Source of the DNA: Pseudomonas fluorescens
GTDB taxonomy: Bacteria > Pseudomonadota > Gammaproteobacteria > Pseudomonadales > Pseudomonadaceae
NCBI RefSeq assembly: GCF_902497875.1
Contig: NZ_CABVHY010000004.1
Coordinates: forward strand, 186,001-250,000
Length of the DNA stretch: 64,000 nt
Direction: 5' to 3'
Both the position numbers and the translations under genes were made by a program. The notes below the pieces were generated by a model that was given only the letters and a program-made list of their open reading frames with translations, did no database searches and was not told where the DNA came from. Of this stretch, positions 26,760 to 36,046 are shown piece by piece; positions within the stretch are counted from its first letter, which is position 1; each line of letters begins with the position of its first letter.

Positions 26760-27871
26760 CCGCGCAATAACAATTGATCGACCACCCGCGCCAGAGCGGC
26801 CGGGGTCGACAACCCGGCCGCCTGTGCCTGGTCGAAGCAGTGCAATTGCCGGTCGGCGCTGCTGCCCTTCTCTATAATCTGCCGGGCCTGATCGAATACC
26901 CGGGTCTCACCCAGTTGCTCGGCGGTGGCAAGAAAGGTTTCCTGCGCCCAATCCAGCCAATGCCCGGCCGATAGCATCATCAAACTTCCCTCGCGAATGA
27001 AGTGGCCATGAATGCCAAACCGTTTGGCGCGCCAGCGGTTTTCCTTGAGGATCCATTGCGAAGTATGGCTATAGCCCGCACCCGGCTGCGGAGTGGCAAT
27101 GGCGTGGCCGACCATGATCCGGAACAGCGAGGCGATGCATAACGCATCACTCAGCCGCGGGCAGGCATCGGTCATGCGCAGCTCAAGGGTCGGATAACGT
27201 GCCGCCGGCCGCAGGCCCCACCAGCATTCACTTGGGGTGCTGATCGAGCCGGTTTGCAGCAACAACTGCAGGTAGTCACGGTAGGCCCGTTCATTCTCGA
27301 AGTATTCCGGCACCCCCATTCGCGGCCACTCATCACACGCCACCTGACGATAACTCATGAATCCGCTCGGGCCACCGTCCCAGAACGGCGAAGAGCTGCT
27401 CAACGCCAACAACAGTGGCAACCAGGGCAGCACCTGGTTCATGACGCAGATACGGTCGAGCTGGTCCGGTACCTCGACATGCACATGCAGGCCGCACAGC
27501 ACGCTACGTTGCGCCACCCGCTGGAAATCCCTGAACAGCTTGTGGAAATGCTCCTGGTCGGTGGCTTGCTGCAAGCGCCAGTCCGCCAGCGGATGGCTGC
27601 CGGCGCAGAGCAGGCCCAAGTCGTGGTTTTCAAGAATTCGCACCAGCCTGCCGCGAGCGTTCGTCAGATACTCGTTGGCCTGGGACAGATCGGCGAAGAC
27701 CGGTGACGCGACCTCGATCTGACCCTGGAACATCTCGAAGGCAAAATGACTGCCCAGCGCCGTCTGGCACTCGGCAATCAGCTGCTTCGTTGGCTGGCTG
27801 AGCATGGTGCGCGTCGCCAGGTCGGTGATGAGGTATTCCTCTTCAATTCCGAAGTTCAAGGTCTTGTTCAT
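26756..27871 (-). CDS. ybdK: YbdK-type carboxylate-amine ligase (glutamate-cysteine ligase family 2)
   Basis: A 371-residue ATP-grasp-like ligase of the GCS2 family. It shows the N-terminal NFGIEEEYLITDLATR, the central LCGLHVHVEVPD (metal-binding His) and TLELRMTDACPRLSDAL. E. coli YbdK has weak glutamate-cysteine ligase activity and others join unknown carboxylates and amines. It is the last of three close minus-strand genes (16-nt gap to the methyltransferase, which is 9 nt from the diiron-protein gene), so it likely acts in a shared small-molecule pathway rather than glutathione synthesis. Confidence 0.88.
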   Translation of the reverse strand: MNKTLNFGIEEEYLITDLATRTMLSQPTKQLIAECQTALGSHFAFEMFQGQIEVASPVFADLSQANEYLTNARGRLVRILENHDLGLLCAGSHPLADWRLQQATDQEHFHKLFRDFQRVAQRSVLCGLHVHVEVPDQLDRICVMNQVLPWLPLLLALSSSSPFWDGGPSGFMSYRQVACDEWPRMGVPEYFENERAYRDYLQLLLQTGSISTPSECWWGLRPAARYPTLELRMTDACPRLSDALCIASLFRIMVGHAIATPQPGAGYSHTSQWILKENRWRAKRFGIHGHFIREGSLMMLSAGHWLDWAQETFLATAEQLGETRVFDQARQIIEKGSSADRQLHCFDQAQAAGLSTPAALARVVDQLLLRG

Positions 27872-27887
27872 AGGCGCCTGCGCAGAT

Positions 27888-28841
27888 TCAAAGGCTGCGC
27901 GTCACGATCAACGCGACCACGGCAATCCGTTCCACCCGCTGGTAGCCGGGCGTCAACAGTTCCTCGCCAAACACGTCCGGATCCAGCTCGCGGTAGGTCC
28001 AGGCATGCACCGCCGACGCCAGCCGGGGCCGCAAGGCTTCAAGAAATGGGTCGTGGCCCGCGACCATGGCCACCCCGGTGTACAGCACCAGGGACCCGCC
28101 CGGCGCCAGGCGTGGCAATGCCTCTTCGACAATTCGTAGCGACAGCTCCGCGCCGAAGGCACCGCCGCCGTGACGATAGGCCCGTTGCGCCGGGTCCTGC
28201 ATATACGGAGGATTGGCAACGATCAGGTCGAATTCACCGTCCACGCCGTCCAGTACATCACTGACGCTGATACTGACATTCGCCACATCGGCCAATGCCG
28301 CGTTGACGGCGGTCATGCGCAGCGCCAATGGATTGATATCTACCGCCAGCACCTGGGCGTCACGACGCGCCCGGCCAATCAGGATAGCGCCAACGCCCGC
28401 GCCGCAGCCGATATCGACGGCCCGGCGGATGCCTGCGTAGTCATGTTGCAGGTGCGACCTGATCAGCTGTGCGAAGCGGTAACTGTCCGGACCAAAAAAC
28501 ACCGCATCGCTGGCGCTGGTCGGAAAACCCGAGTGCACGAACAGCAGACCCTCCAGGCTCGACCAGCGCACACTGCTGGACATCAGTCCATCGCGCTGCT
28601 CGACAATACCGGCCTGTTGCATCTGCTGCAGTTCGGCGGCCGACAACAGTCCGGGGGCAAACGGCCGCGACCAGCCAAAGACATCGCACAGGGATTTCGC
28701 CCGTTGATTGGCGGCTCGCGCATTGACCCGCTGGTGAGTCAGTGGAGTGCTGGTGATGAAATGATAGCCGTCCGCTTGCAAGCGGCGGCCCAGATGCAAC
28801 AGCGCCAGGTCGGCGCTGCACAATGGTGCTGGCTGATCCAT
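27888..28841 (-). CDS. Class I SAM-dependent methyltransferase (HemK/RlmG-like)
   Basis: A 317-residue protein. The SAM site is VDIGCGAGVGAILIGRA (motif I) with the acidic AVDIN and the NPPY catalytic motif in LIVANPPYMQDP, which marks N-methylation of amide, amine or nucleobase nitrogens. About 130 N-terminal residues with no clear domain precede the SAM fold. It sits between the haem-oxygenase-like gene and ybdK, in one operon. NPPY enzymes outside translation-factor and rRNA families are often natural-product modifiers, so the substrate is open. Confidence 0.82.
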   Translation of the reverse strand: MDQPAPLCSADLALLHLGRRLQADGYHFITSTPLTHQRVNARAANQRAKSLCDVFGWSRPFAPGLLSAAELQQMQQAGIVEQRDGLMSSSVRWSSLEGLLFVHSGFPTSASDAVFFGPDSYRFAQLIRSHLQHDYAGIRRAVDIGCGAGVGAILIGRARRDAQVLAVDINPLALRMTAVNAALADVANVSISVSDVLDGVDGEFDLIVANPPYMQDPAQRAYRHGGGAFGAELSLRIVEEALPRLAPGGSLVLYTGVAMVAGHDPFLEALRPRLASAVHAWTYRELDPDVFGEELLTPGYQRVERIAVVALIVTRSL

Positions 28842-28850
28842 GCAGAGCTC

Positions 28851-30230
28851 CTAGCGAAGGCTGGCCTTGAGTTCGCCAAATAGCCGAGTGGCCAACAGCC
28901 CGGCGGGATGGGAATGACGTTGCGGCGACAGCCAGGGAATCAACAGCTCCATTTGCTGGTCGACACTGCATCCGGCCAACGCCGCTTGCAGCTGCTGGAT
29001 GTCCGGGTCGTCTTCTACCTGGGCCATTGACCCATCACGCTCACGCCAGGTCGGCGCAGGGCGGTTTGCGGGTTGCCAGTCGCCAGCGATCCAGTCGTGC
29101 AACAGCTGTTTCTCATAAGGGCCGAATACCCCGAACATTGCTGCCCCGGAACCGTCAATCAACTTCCAGAATCGACTGGCCTGGGGGTCCTGATGACGTT
29201 TGATCCAGCCCTGGCTCTCCAGCATTGCCAGGAATGCTTGCAGTTGCCCCGGGACCGCCAGCCATTGGTTGACGGTCTTGCCGGCAAATCGGCAGAAATC
29301 CGAGTGCATGTGCTGGCCGAATGGCCGTTTGCGTTCGAGCATCTCCAGCACTTCGCGCTCTAGATCGAAGGACTGGATCACCGCGTTTGAACCCAGGCCG
29401 AGGTCGTTGAGCCGGTAGCCCAAGGCCACTCGCCGGTAGAAATCTTCGCGCCCGGCTGTAACCGGCAGCAGCTGCAATACCGACTGCACGGCCTTGTGGG
29501 CATGGCCGCTGCTGGCATTGTCGATGGTCACGTGCAGGCTGAAGTAATAGGGGTCGATACCCAGTTCCCGGAGTTCATAAGCGCTGATCAGCAAATGCAG
29601 CGGCAATTGTTCATAACCCAGGTTATAGCCGATGACTTCGGCTAGAAACTCGTCGGCGCATTCGCCCAGGGCCAACTGCACCGTGCCTTGCAGATAGTGC
29701 CGGTCCTGGGCGCAAGCAGTGGCGTCCAGCCCATGGTCGGCAAGCAGCTTGCGGTAGATCAGTACATGATTCTGCGCCGGCTTGCCCTCCCCCAGCTCTT
29801 CCAGATAGGTGCACAGCAGGTTATTGAAACGCTGATCGCGCCACTGCCGCAACAGCCCATGGAGCCACGCGCCATCCACCAGTTTGGTCGGCGCGACAGC
29901 CTGCAGGAAGTACAAAGCGTGGGACTTGCTGTTGAAGAAACACCGCGAACCACCCGCCTTGCGCTCCTGCAGGTATTCGGCGTACTGACGAGCGACGCCG
30001 GCACTGTGTTGTTCGACCCAGGCCTGCAGTGCCAGTGGATCCTTCGGCAAATCATCCGGCAAGGTTTCAGCGACCCGTAACTGCTCTTGAAGAAATACCC
30101 TGGCAATCGCGCGCTTGTCGAGTTCGTCTGTTCCATTGAGCAGCTCATCGTAGCGCTGACGCAAGGCTCCCGAGGGCAGAGTTGACTGAACGTTGGCCGC
30201 ATTCAGCGTTAGTGTCGTCAGCGCGGTCAT
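28851..30230 (-). CDS. Haem-oxygenase-like iron-containing redox enzyme
   Basis: A 459-residue protein. Its central part (about 150-260) shows the iron-binding pattern of haem-oxygenase-like diiron oxidases: Glu in CTYLEELGEGKPAQNHVLIY, the helix AEVIGYNLGYEQLPLHLL, and PYYFSLHVTIDNASSGHAHKA with His, Asp and His spaced along a helix. Such enzymes use O2 to oxidise amino-acid or lipid substrates. The ATG follows AGAGG. It heads the operon with the methyltransferase and ligase genes. The length exceeds a single HDO domain, so an extra C-terminal region (about 300-459) is unassigned. Confidence 0.82.
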   Translation of the reverse strand: MTALTTLTLNAANVQSTLPSGALRQRYDELLNGTDELDKRAIARVFLQEQLRVAETLPDDLPKDPLALQAWVEQHSAGVARQYAEYLQERKAGGSRCFFNSKSHALYFLQAVAPTKLVDGAWLHGLLRQWRDQRFNNLLCTYLEELGEGKPAQNHVLIYRKLLADHGLDATACAQDRHYLQGTVQLALGECADEFLAEVIGYNLGYEQLPLHLLISAYELRELGIDPYYFSLHVTIDNASSGHAHKAVQSVLQLLPVTAGREDFYRRVALGYRLNDLGLGSNAVIQSFDLEREVLEMLERKRPFGQHMHSDFCRFAGKTVNQWLAVPGQLQAFLAMLESQGWIKRHQDPQASRFWKLIDGSGAAMFGVFGPYEKQLLHDWIAGDWQPANRPAPTWRERDGSMAQVEDDPDIQQLQAALAGCSVDQQMELLIPWLSPQRHSHPAGLLATRLFGELKASLR

Positions 30231-30474
30231 GGCCTACCTCTCTGGTTCCGATTGTCCTTTAGCTCAGTACGTCCCTATTGCAAAAGAGCAAAACATTGCA
30301 GGGAAAATTCATTCGGCTTTTCAAAACACCAGACCAACGGCAGCAGCGCCATGGCCCGGTTGGCGCCGCGCCGGTTTGAACCAAGCGAGGTACCGGCCCC
30401 TCGAATAGTCATGGGAGCAGCAGCCTTGCGCCGCAGGGTCGTTCGGCTGCGCAGCAACACGGCGGGAATCGAAC

Positions 30475-31824
30475 ATGAGTTTCATCCTATGGGTGGCTGT
30501 TTTAGGTGCCGTGTTGCTGACACTGGCGCTGACCTCCTCCTACCTGCGCTGGATGCCCGTCACTACCTCGGCGGTGTGTCTGGCGCTGGGCGTGGCCATT
30601 GGTCCGTCGGCGCTGGGTCTGCTGCAGTTGAATATCGACGACGCTTCCGTGTGGATGGAGCATCTGACGGAAGTCGCGGTGCTGTTCTCGCTGTTCGTCA
30701 GCGGTCTGAAACTACGCCTGCCGCTGACCCATCGAACCTGGCGCGTGGCGTTCGGTCTGGCCGGTCCGGTAATGGTCTTGAGTATCTGCGGGCTATGCCT
30801 GGTTCTGCATCTGCTGTTCGGGCTGTCTTGGGGGATGGCGCTGTTGATTGGTGCCATCCTGGCACCCACCGACCCGGTGCTGGCGGGGCTGGTTCAAGTC
30901 AACGATGCACAGGATTACGACCGGGTGCGCTTCGGCCTGTCGGGCGAAGCCGGGCTCAATGACGGTATCGCCTTTCCTTTCGTGATCCTCGGTTTGCTGG
31001 TCCTGCAACAGGAAGGCCGCAGCAGCGCCTGGCTTGCCGACTGGGCTTTGTACAGTCTGCTGTGGGCGGTGCCTGCCGGGCTGCTCATCGGCTACTGGAT
31101 GGGCAAAGGCCTTGGCCACATGACCCTGCTGATGCGCATCAAGAATGCTGATAGCACCCTCTCCCCCAATGACTACCTGACCCTGGCTCTGATCGCCCTG
31201 GCCTATGTCGCGGCCGAATCGATTCACGGGTACGGCTTTCTATCGGTGTTCGCCGCCGGGCTGGGCTTGCGCCAGGCTGAAGTCAAATCCAGCGGCGGCT
31301 CGCAAACCCCGGCCGAACATCTGGCGCAACCAGTGGTCGGGCATTTGAATGTCGAACCGGAGCAAGCGGTTCATGGCGATATCGAGAATCTTGAGGACAG
31401 CCAGGTTGCCGCCGCAATCATGATGGGCGACATGCTCGCGTTCGGAAGCCTGGTGGAGCGCTCCATGGAAGTATTCCTGGTGACCTTGCTCGGTGTCGTG
31501 CTGGCGACCCACTGGGACTGGCGGGCACTGGCCATAGGCTTTGCGTTATTTTGCGTGATCCGTCCGCTGTGCGTGCTGGCCATGCCCTGGGGCAAGCTGC
31601 TGGACCGCCATCAGCGCCTGTTGATTGGCTGGTTCGGCATTCGCGGGATTGGTAGCCTCTTTTATCTGTTTTACGCCTTGAATCACGACATTGGGCAATC
31701 CCAGGCAGTAGCCTGCACGGACCTGACCTTGTCGGTCATCGCCCTGAGCATCCTGGTGCATGGCATCAGCACTCAACCGATGCTGGCCCACTACGAGCGA
31801 CGGCGCTCAGCTAGGCCGACCTGA
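30475..31824 (+). CDS. Cation:proton antiporter (CPA-type)
   Basis: A 449-residue inner-membrane protein with about 12 helices. The core signature GAILAPTDPVLAGLVQVNDA (the TD-x-L antiport motif) and FGLSGEAGLNDGIAFPFVI (with the transport Asp) are those of CPA1/NhaP and related Na+/H+ or K+/H+ antiporters. The soluble insert near residue 270-320 (VKSSGGSQTPAEHLAQPVVG) is unusual and rich in polar residues. It is divergent from the haem-oxygenase-like operon (244 nt apart) and overlaps the end of a convergent small gene by 18 nt. Confidence 0.85.
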   Translation: MSFILWVAVLGAVLLTLALTSSYLRWMPVTTSAVCLALGVAIGPSALGLLQLNIDDASVWMEHLTEVAVLFSLFVSGLKLRLPLTHRTWRVAFGLAGPVMVLSICGLCLVLHLLFGLSWGMALLIGAILAPTDPVLAGLVQVNDAQDYDRVRFGLSGEAGLNDGIAFPFVILGLLVLQQEGRSSAWLADWALYSLLWAVPAGLLIGYWMGKGLGHMTLLMRIKNADSTLSPNDYLTLALIALAYVAAESIHGYGFLSVFAAGLGLRQAEVKSSGGSQTPAEHLAQPVVGHLNVEPEQAVHGDIENLEDSQVAAAIMMGDMLAFGSLVERSMEVFLVTLLGVVLATHWDWRALAIGFALFCVIRPLCVLAMPWGKLLDRHQRLLIGWFGIRGIGSLFYLFYALNHDIGQSQAVACTDLTLSVIALSILVHGISTQPMLAHYERRRSARPT

Positions 31825-32019
31825 GCCATCCTTGCCGGCAATGTCCGGATCATCCGGGTCAGCCTCGACCTCGTCGACTCGCACGCCACTCTCCGGCATA
31901 TCCTCCTCTTCGAGTTCGACCCGGGTTTTCTTGCGTTCCGGGTCTCGTGGATCGATCGGTGCCGAGAGTGGATATTCCGGCGTTGTGTCCGTATCAGGAC
32001 GTTTTGATCGGCTAGTCAT
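31807..32019 (-). CDS. Small acidic hypothetical protein
   Basis: A 70-residue, highly charged, likely disordered protein (PRDPERKKTRVELEEEDMPE, ending SGRPS). No family is recognised. It converges on the antiporter gene with an 18-nt overlap. The composition resembles small stress-related proteins that pseudomonads encode in this kind of region, but that is only an impression. Confidence 0.5.
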   Translation of the reverse strand: MTSRSKRPDTDTTPEYPLSAPIDPRDPERKKTRVELEEEDMPESGVRVDEVEADPDDPDIAGKDGSGRPS

Positions 32020-32225
32020 GGAGCACCTCGCTTAAGACCCTGAAGTCAGGTCATGCTGTTTTGAGAGTAGAACCTGAGTGCCGTTCGGTTCAAAAGACCA
32101 CCAGTCATCGGACAATGTCCTAATGCCGGTCGGTTAAGGAAATGAGGTCTCTATTGAGGGAACAGCCGGGGGAACGGCCACGCACCGAGGAGGTCTTGAG
32201 TAAAGAATGCTCAGGAAACCTGCGA

Positions 32226-32471
32226 ATGGACTATCTGGATTGGGTGCAATGGCCAGCCATGGTCGTCACCGTACTCGCCGCATGGCTGATCGGCTCCCGC
32301 CAACCGCAGCGTAGGGTCAGCGGCTTCAGCTGTTTTATCGCGAGCAATATCTTGTGGGTGATCTGGGGCTATCACACCGATGCCTATGCCTTGATCCTGC
32401 TGCAGTTCTGCTTGTGCGCGATGAACTTGCGCGGGTTCAAAAAGAACACCGAGCCCGAAGGCTCGGCTTGA
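32226..32471 (+). CDS. Small membrane protein of unknown function
   Basis: An 81-residue protein with three hydrophobic segments (VQWPAMVVTVLAAWLIG, then FSCFIASNILWVIWGY, then YALILLQFCLCAMNLRGF). The pattern resembles the small PnuC/SemiSWEET-like half-barrel, but no signature is certain. The ATG at 32226 follows AGGA; a frame from 32142 adds 28 implausible residues. The 206-nt spacer before it shows nothing else. Its last codons lie within the hairpin at 32449. Confidence 0.65.
   Translation: MDYLDWVQWPAMVVTVLAAWLIGSRQPQRRVSGFSCFIASNILWVIWGYHTDAYALILLQFCLCAMNLRGFKKNTEPEGSA
32436..32466 (-). terminator. Terminator for the minus-strand sensor kinase gene
   Basis: CCGAGCC, a CGAA loop and GGCTCGG form a 7-bp stem. 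On the minus strand it is followed by TGTTCTTTTT, giving an intrinsic terminator just beyond the kinase stop at 32478. The hairpin lies inside the last codons of the convergent 81-residue gene. Confidence 0.7.
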
Positions 32472-32477
32472 ACAACA

Positions 32478-34205
32478 CTAACCGAGCATCTGACTCAAGG
32501 CTGCGCGAAGCTTTCCGGGCTTGACCGGTTTGTTCAACAGTGGCGCGCCGAGTTTTTGCAACGAGCGTCGACATTGATCGCTGCGGTCAGCGGTGATCAT
32601 GATCGCCGGAATGGGTTGCGCGAAATGTTCGCGCAGGTGCCGGACCACCTCGCAACCGATCACGCCGTGATCCAGGTGAAAGTCCGCCAGAATCAGTTCC
32701 GGCGCCCGTCCTTGCAAGGCTTGCAGAGCGCCGACTTCATCGGTGGCGGTGACCACTTCACAGCCCCATTGCCCGAGCAATGCGCTCATGCTTTCGAGGA
32801 TGCTCAGTTCGTTGTCCAGCACCAGCAGGCGGCGGCCCGGCAAGGGGTTGCCGGTAACCAGTTGCGGCGCCGCCTGACTGATGGGCAGCGGTATTTCAAG
32901 GGAAATCGGTACCTCGATACTGAACATCGAACCGCGGCCCGGCCGCGAGAGCACCTGCACTCGATAGCCAAGGATTTTCGCGATCCGCTCGACGATAGCC
33001 AGGCCAAGCCCCACGCCCTTGCGATCGGCGGCGCGGCCGACATCGAGTTGGTTGAATTCGAGGAAAATCGAGTCCAGCCGGTCGGCGGCGATACCGCGAC
33101 CGGTGTCCCAGACCTCAAGCCGCAAGAATTCGCCGCGGCGTCTGGCGCCCAGCAAAATGCTGCCCTCGACGGTGTAGCGACAGGCATTGCTGAGGAAATT
33201 GCGCAGGATCCGGGTCATCAGCCGCAAGTCGGTGTGCACCGCATAATCGCCGATGCGCGCCCGCAGATTCAGTCCCGCCGCCTGGGCGACCGACTGGAAC
33301 TCCGAGACCAGCGGCGCGAGCAATTCATCCAGTCGATACAAGGCAATGTCCGGTTTGACCGCGGCCTGATCGAGTTTGGAGATGTCCAGCAAGTCGGTGA
33401 GCAAATCTTCGGCGCCTTCCAGGGCCTGATGGGTGCGCTCGACCAACACCTGCTCGACGTCGGGCAAGGCCCGCTCGCGCAAGGTGGAAATCAGCAGGCG
33501 TGCGGCGTTCAACGGCTGCAGCAAGTCATGACTGGCGGCGGCCAGGTATTTGTCCTTGCTGCGATTGGCCGCCTGGGCCGCATCCCGGGCATCGCGCAAG
33601 TCCTGCTCCACCTGTTGGCGCTGGGCGATTTGCTGCTGCAGGTTGTGATTGGCTTCCAGCAACTCGTCGGTGCGGGCCGCGACCCGTTGTTCCAGTTCAT
33701 CATTGAGTTGCTGCAAACGTTGCTGGGCCAGTTTGCGTTCGGTGATATCAGTGACGAAGCCTTCCACCAGTCCATCCTGATCAGGCTTGAGCAGCAGGTT
33801 CATCAACACATCGAGACAACTGCCGTCCTTGCGCCGCAGCCGTGTTTCATAACCGAGCAGGCTGCGCTGGCTCTGCAGCTGCTCGCCGATCGCCTGCAAC
33901 TCGTCAGCGCCACCGACGAACAGGTTGCCGGCCAGGCCGGTCAGGGAAAACAGCACCTCCTGGGGTGTTTCATAACCGAGCATCCGCGCCAGTGCCGGGT
34001 TGGCGGCACGCATGCCCTCTTGCAGGCTGGCCTGGAAAATCCCGTGCACCGCATGCTCGAACAGCCATTTGTAGCGGTTGCGCTCGGTTTCCAGGTCCTC
34101 GAGACGCGCTGCCAGCTCTGGATAGTGGCTCTTGCGCGCCGAATGGCTGCCCAGCCCCAGCAGACCGGCCAGGGCCCGCTGTTGCTCTTCAGAGGGCTTC
34201 GCCAT
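32478..34205 (-). CDS. Hybrid sensor histidine kinase (PAS-HK-receiver), ErcS'-like
   Basis: A 575-residue soluble hybrid kinase. A PAS domain occupies about 40-155 (RNRYKWLFEHAVHGIFQA), followed by a coiled coil, a HisKA domain with the phospho-His in KDKYLAAASHDLLQPLNAAR, and an ATPase domain with the N box (LRNFLSNACRYT), GRGIA and GVGLGLAIVERIA. A C-terminal receiver from about 450 has LVLDNE, LILADF with the phospho-Asp, and LLNKPV. There is no membrane helix, so it senses a cytoplasmic cue through PAS. It overlaps the ercA-like gene by 17 nt; this pairing matches the ErcA/ErcS' elements controlling ethanol oxidation in P. aeruginosa. Confidence 0.88.
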   Translation of the reverse strand: MAKPSEEQQRALAGLLGLGSHSARKSHYPELAARLEDLETERNRYKWLFEHAVHGIFQASLQEGMRAANPALARMLGYETPQEVLFSLTGLAGNLFVGGADELQAIGEQLQSQRSLLGYETRLRRKDGSCLDVLMNLLLKPDQDGLVEGFVTDITERKLAQQRLQQLNDELEQRVAARTDELLEANHNLQQQIAQRQQVEQDLRDARDAAQAANRSKDKYLAAASHDLLQPLNAARLLISTLRERALPDVEQVLVERTHQALEGAEDLLTDLLDISKLDQAAVKPDIALYRLDELLAPLVSEFQSVAQAAGLNLRARIGDYAVHTDLRLMTRILRNFLSNACRYTVEGSILLGARRRGEFLRLEVWDTGRGIAADRLDSIFLEFNQLDVGRAADRKGVGLGLAIVERIAKILGYRVQVLSRPGRGSMFSIEVPISLEIPLPISQAAPQLVTGNPLPGRRLLVLDNELSILESMSALLGQWGCEVVTATDEVGALQALQGRAPELILADFHLDHGVIGCEVVRHLREHFAQPIPAIMITADRSDQCRRSLQKLGAPLLNKPVKPGKLRAALSQMLG

Positions 34206-35352
34206 AGACGACCTCGACGTCACGCTGACTGGACTCGCGCGGGTTGGTGAGGATGCACGGATCGTGCATCGCGTGCTGCGAAAGGAACGGAATATCGGCC
34301 ATGCTGACGCCGTGCAAGCCAAGGGTTTCATGGAAACCGATGGAATGCTTGAGGGCGATCAGGTGCTCCACCAGCCGTCCGCAGATCTGCCGGTGATTGA
34401 GGCCGCGACAATCGATGCCGAACGTCTCGGCAATCACCTTGAACCGATCGGGCGCCGAGTTGTAATTGAACGCCACCACGTGCTCGACCAACACCGCGTT
34501 GCACAACCCATGGGGCAGATCGAGAAAACCGCCCAGGCTGTGGGACATGGCGTGCACCGCACCGAGAATCGCGTTGGAGAACGCCAGCCCGGCCTGCATG
34601 CTGCCGAGCATGATTTTTTCCCGCAGGACGATGTCATTGGGGTTGGCGATCATCTGCACCAGGTTGCCATTGATCAGGCGCATCGCCTCCAGTGCATGGG
34701 GGTCGGTCAAGGGGCCGTGGCCGGTGGAGACGAAAGCCTCGATGGCATGCACCAGTGCGTCGATACCGGTACAGGCGGACAGGAACGGGTCCATGCTCAG
34801 GGTGGTTTCCGGGTCGATCAACGACACGTCCGGCACCACCGCCTTGCTGACGATGGAGAACTTCATCCGTTCCTGCTGATTGGAAATGATCACGAATTGC
34901 GAGACGTCGGCCGAGGTGCCGGCGGTGGTCGGAATCAGAATCAGCGGCGGGCTCGGCACCCGAATGGTGTCCACGCCTTCGAACTCGAGGATATTGCGCC
35001 CGTGGGCGACCACGATGCCGATGCCTTTGCCGCAGTCCATCGGGCTGCCGCCGCCGACGGCGACTATCACATCGCAGTGATTTTCCCGGTACATCTCGGC
35101 ACCGAGCATCACCTCCTCGACCCGCGGATTGGGCGAGACGGCGCTATAAAGGCAGTACTCGATGCCCTGGGCCTGCAGGCTGGCTTCGACATCGGCGACC
35201 CAACCGGCGGCAATCACCCCGGGATCGGTGACCACCAGGACCTTGCGGGCACCGAAGGTCTTTGCGCAGTTGCCGACGTTATGCCGGCAGCCGGCGCCAA
35301 AAATGATTTCAGGAGAAACGAATTTACGCAGCTGACTGAGGTTCGGGCTCAT
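34189..35352 (-). CDS. ercA: Iron-containing alcohol dehydrogenase, ErcA-like
   Basis: A 387-residue type III (Fe-dependent) alcohol dehydrogenase. NAD binding is shown by VIVAVGGGSPMDCGKGIGI and LIPTTAGTSADVS. Metal ligands are in TGIDALVHAIEAFVS and in SNAILGAVHAMSHSLGGFLDLPHG, with the His pairs intact. In P. aeruginosa and P. putida this family member (ErcA) belongs to the PQQ-ethanol oxidation regulon and is thought to have a signalling or metabolic role. Its stop overlaps the sensor kinase start by 17 nt, so both are coupled. The rest of the PQQ locus lies 17 kb to the right, beyond the hydrogenase island. Confidence 0.88.
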   Translation of the reverse strand: MSPNLSQLRKFVSPEIIFGAGCRHNVGNCAKTFGARKVLVVTDPGVIAAGWVADVEASLQAQGIEYCLYSAVSPNPRVEEVMLGAEMYRENHCDVIVAVGGGSPMDCGKGIGIVVAHGRNILEFEGVDTIRVPSPPLILIPTTAGTSADVSQFVIISNQQERMKFSIVSKAVVPDVSLIDPETTLSMDPFLSACTGIDALVHAIEAFVSTGHGPLTDPHALEAMRLINGNLVQMIANPNDIVLREKIMLGSMQAGLAFSNAILGAVHAMSHSLGGFLDLPHGLCNAVLVEHVVAFNYNSAPDRFKVIAETFGIDCRGLNHRQICGRLVEHLIALKHSIGFHETLGLHGVSMADIPFLSQHAMHDPCILTNPRESSQRDVEVVYGEAL

Positions 35353-35438
35353 GGAAAGCCTTTTTTATTGTTTTAGAGATAAAAGCCAGCCTAAAGCATC
35401 TAGTTACGAATGCAATCAGACTAATGGTTACAGGCGCT

Positions 35439-35873
35439 TTAGCGCTTGTAACCACCATAGGTGATTCGGGTGCCGAAAAGCGCCCCCTGGAGTAACAACC
35501 CGCAGGCCGCCACATCGATCAGCAAGCAGATCAGGATCAAACCCGGACCGCTATCCGCCAGGCCGGCGATCAGCAGTTTTACACTCATCGCGCACCAGAC
35601 CAGGGTCGTGCGCACCCCGTGCCGGGCGGCCAGCCGGACATCGTTGCTGCCGGTTTCGGAGAGGTGGATATAGTCCATCAGGCCGGTCATCAGGGCGAAT
35701 ACGCCAGCCACCACCCCGGCGGCGCTGGCGCCCAGCGCAAGGCCCCACCACAGGGGTGCCGCAGACCACAGCGCAACCCCATCAAGGAACGGCACACAGA
35801 GCCAGAACACCAGCGGGAAATGCACCAGCATCGGATGCAGGGGAAGACCCAAAAAGTATCGGGGCCAGCGCAT
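35439..35873 (-). CDS. DUF2231 membrane protein
   Basis: A 144-residue inner-membrane protein with four hydrophobic helices. The start MRWPRYFLGLPLHPMLVHFP carries the DUF2231 hallmark (GLPLHP-x-LVHFP with conserved His). The His residues may bind haem or a quinone, but the family role is unknown. It is transcribed toward ercA (86-nt gap) and away from the PAS kinase gene at 36047. Confidence 0.85.
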   Translation of the reverse strand: MRWPRYFLGLPLHPMLVHFPLVFWLCVPFLDGVALWSAAPLWWGLALGASAAGVVAGVFALMTGLMDYIHLSETGSNDVRLAARHGVRTTLVWCAMSVKLLIAGLADSGPGLILICLLIDVAACGLLLQGALFGTRITYGGYKR

Positions 35874-36046
35874 GGTGCGACCCTCGCTCGGTACACAGCT
35901 ATTAGAAGGCTAGTCGAGCCAAAGGCATTTGCGCCGACGACCTCGACACACTGGAACTGCCGCCGCCGGCCACGCGTCTACACTGGTGGAAGCAGTCGAA
36001 CTGCGGCGGACTCCGCATCCATCTGAAGCACTGACCGGCCCAGCCT

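Noticed and set aside
32556..34250. Plus-strand open frame of about 560 codons opposite the hybrid kinase
   Set aside because: The minus-strand kinase has all HisKA, ATPase and receiver motifs; the antisense product is Gln/Gly/Asp-rich with no family features.
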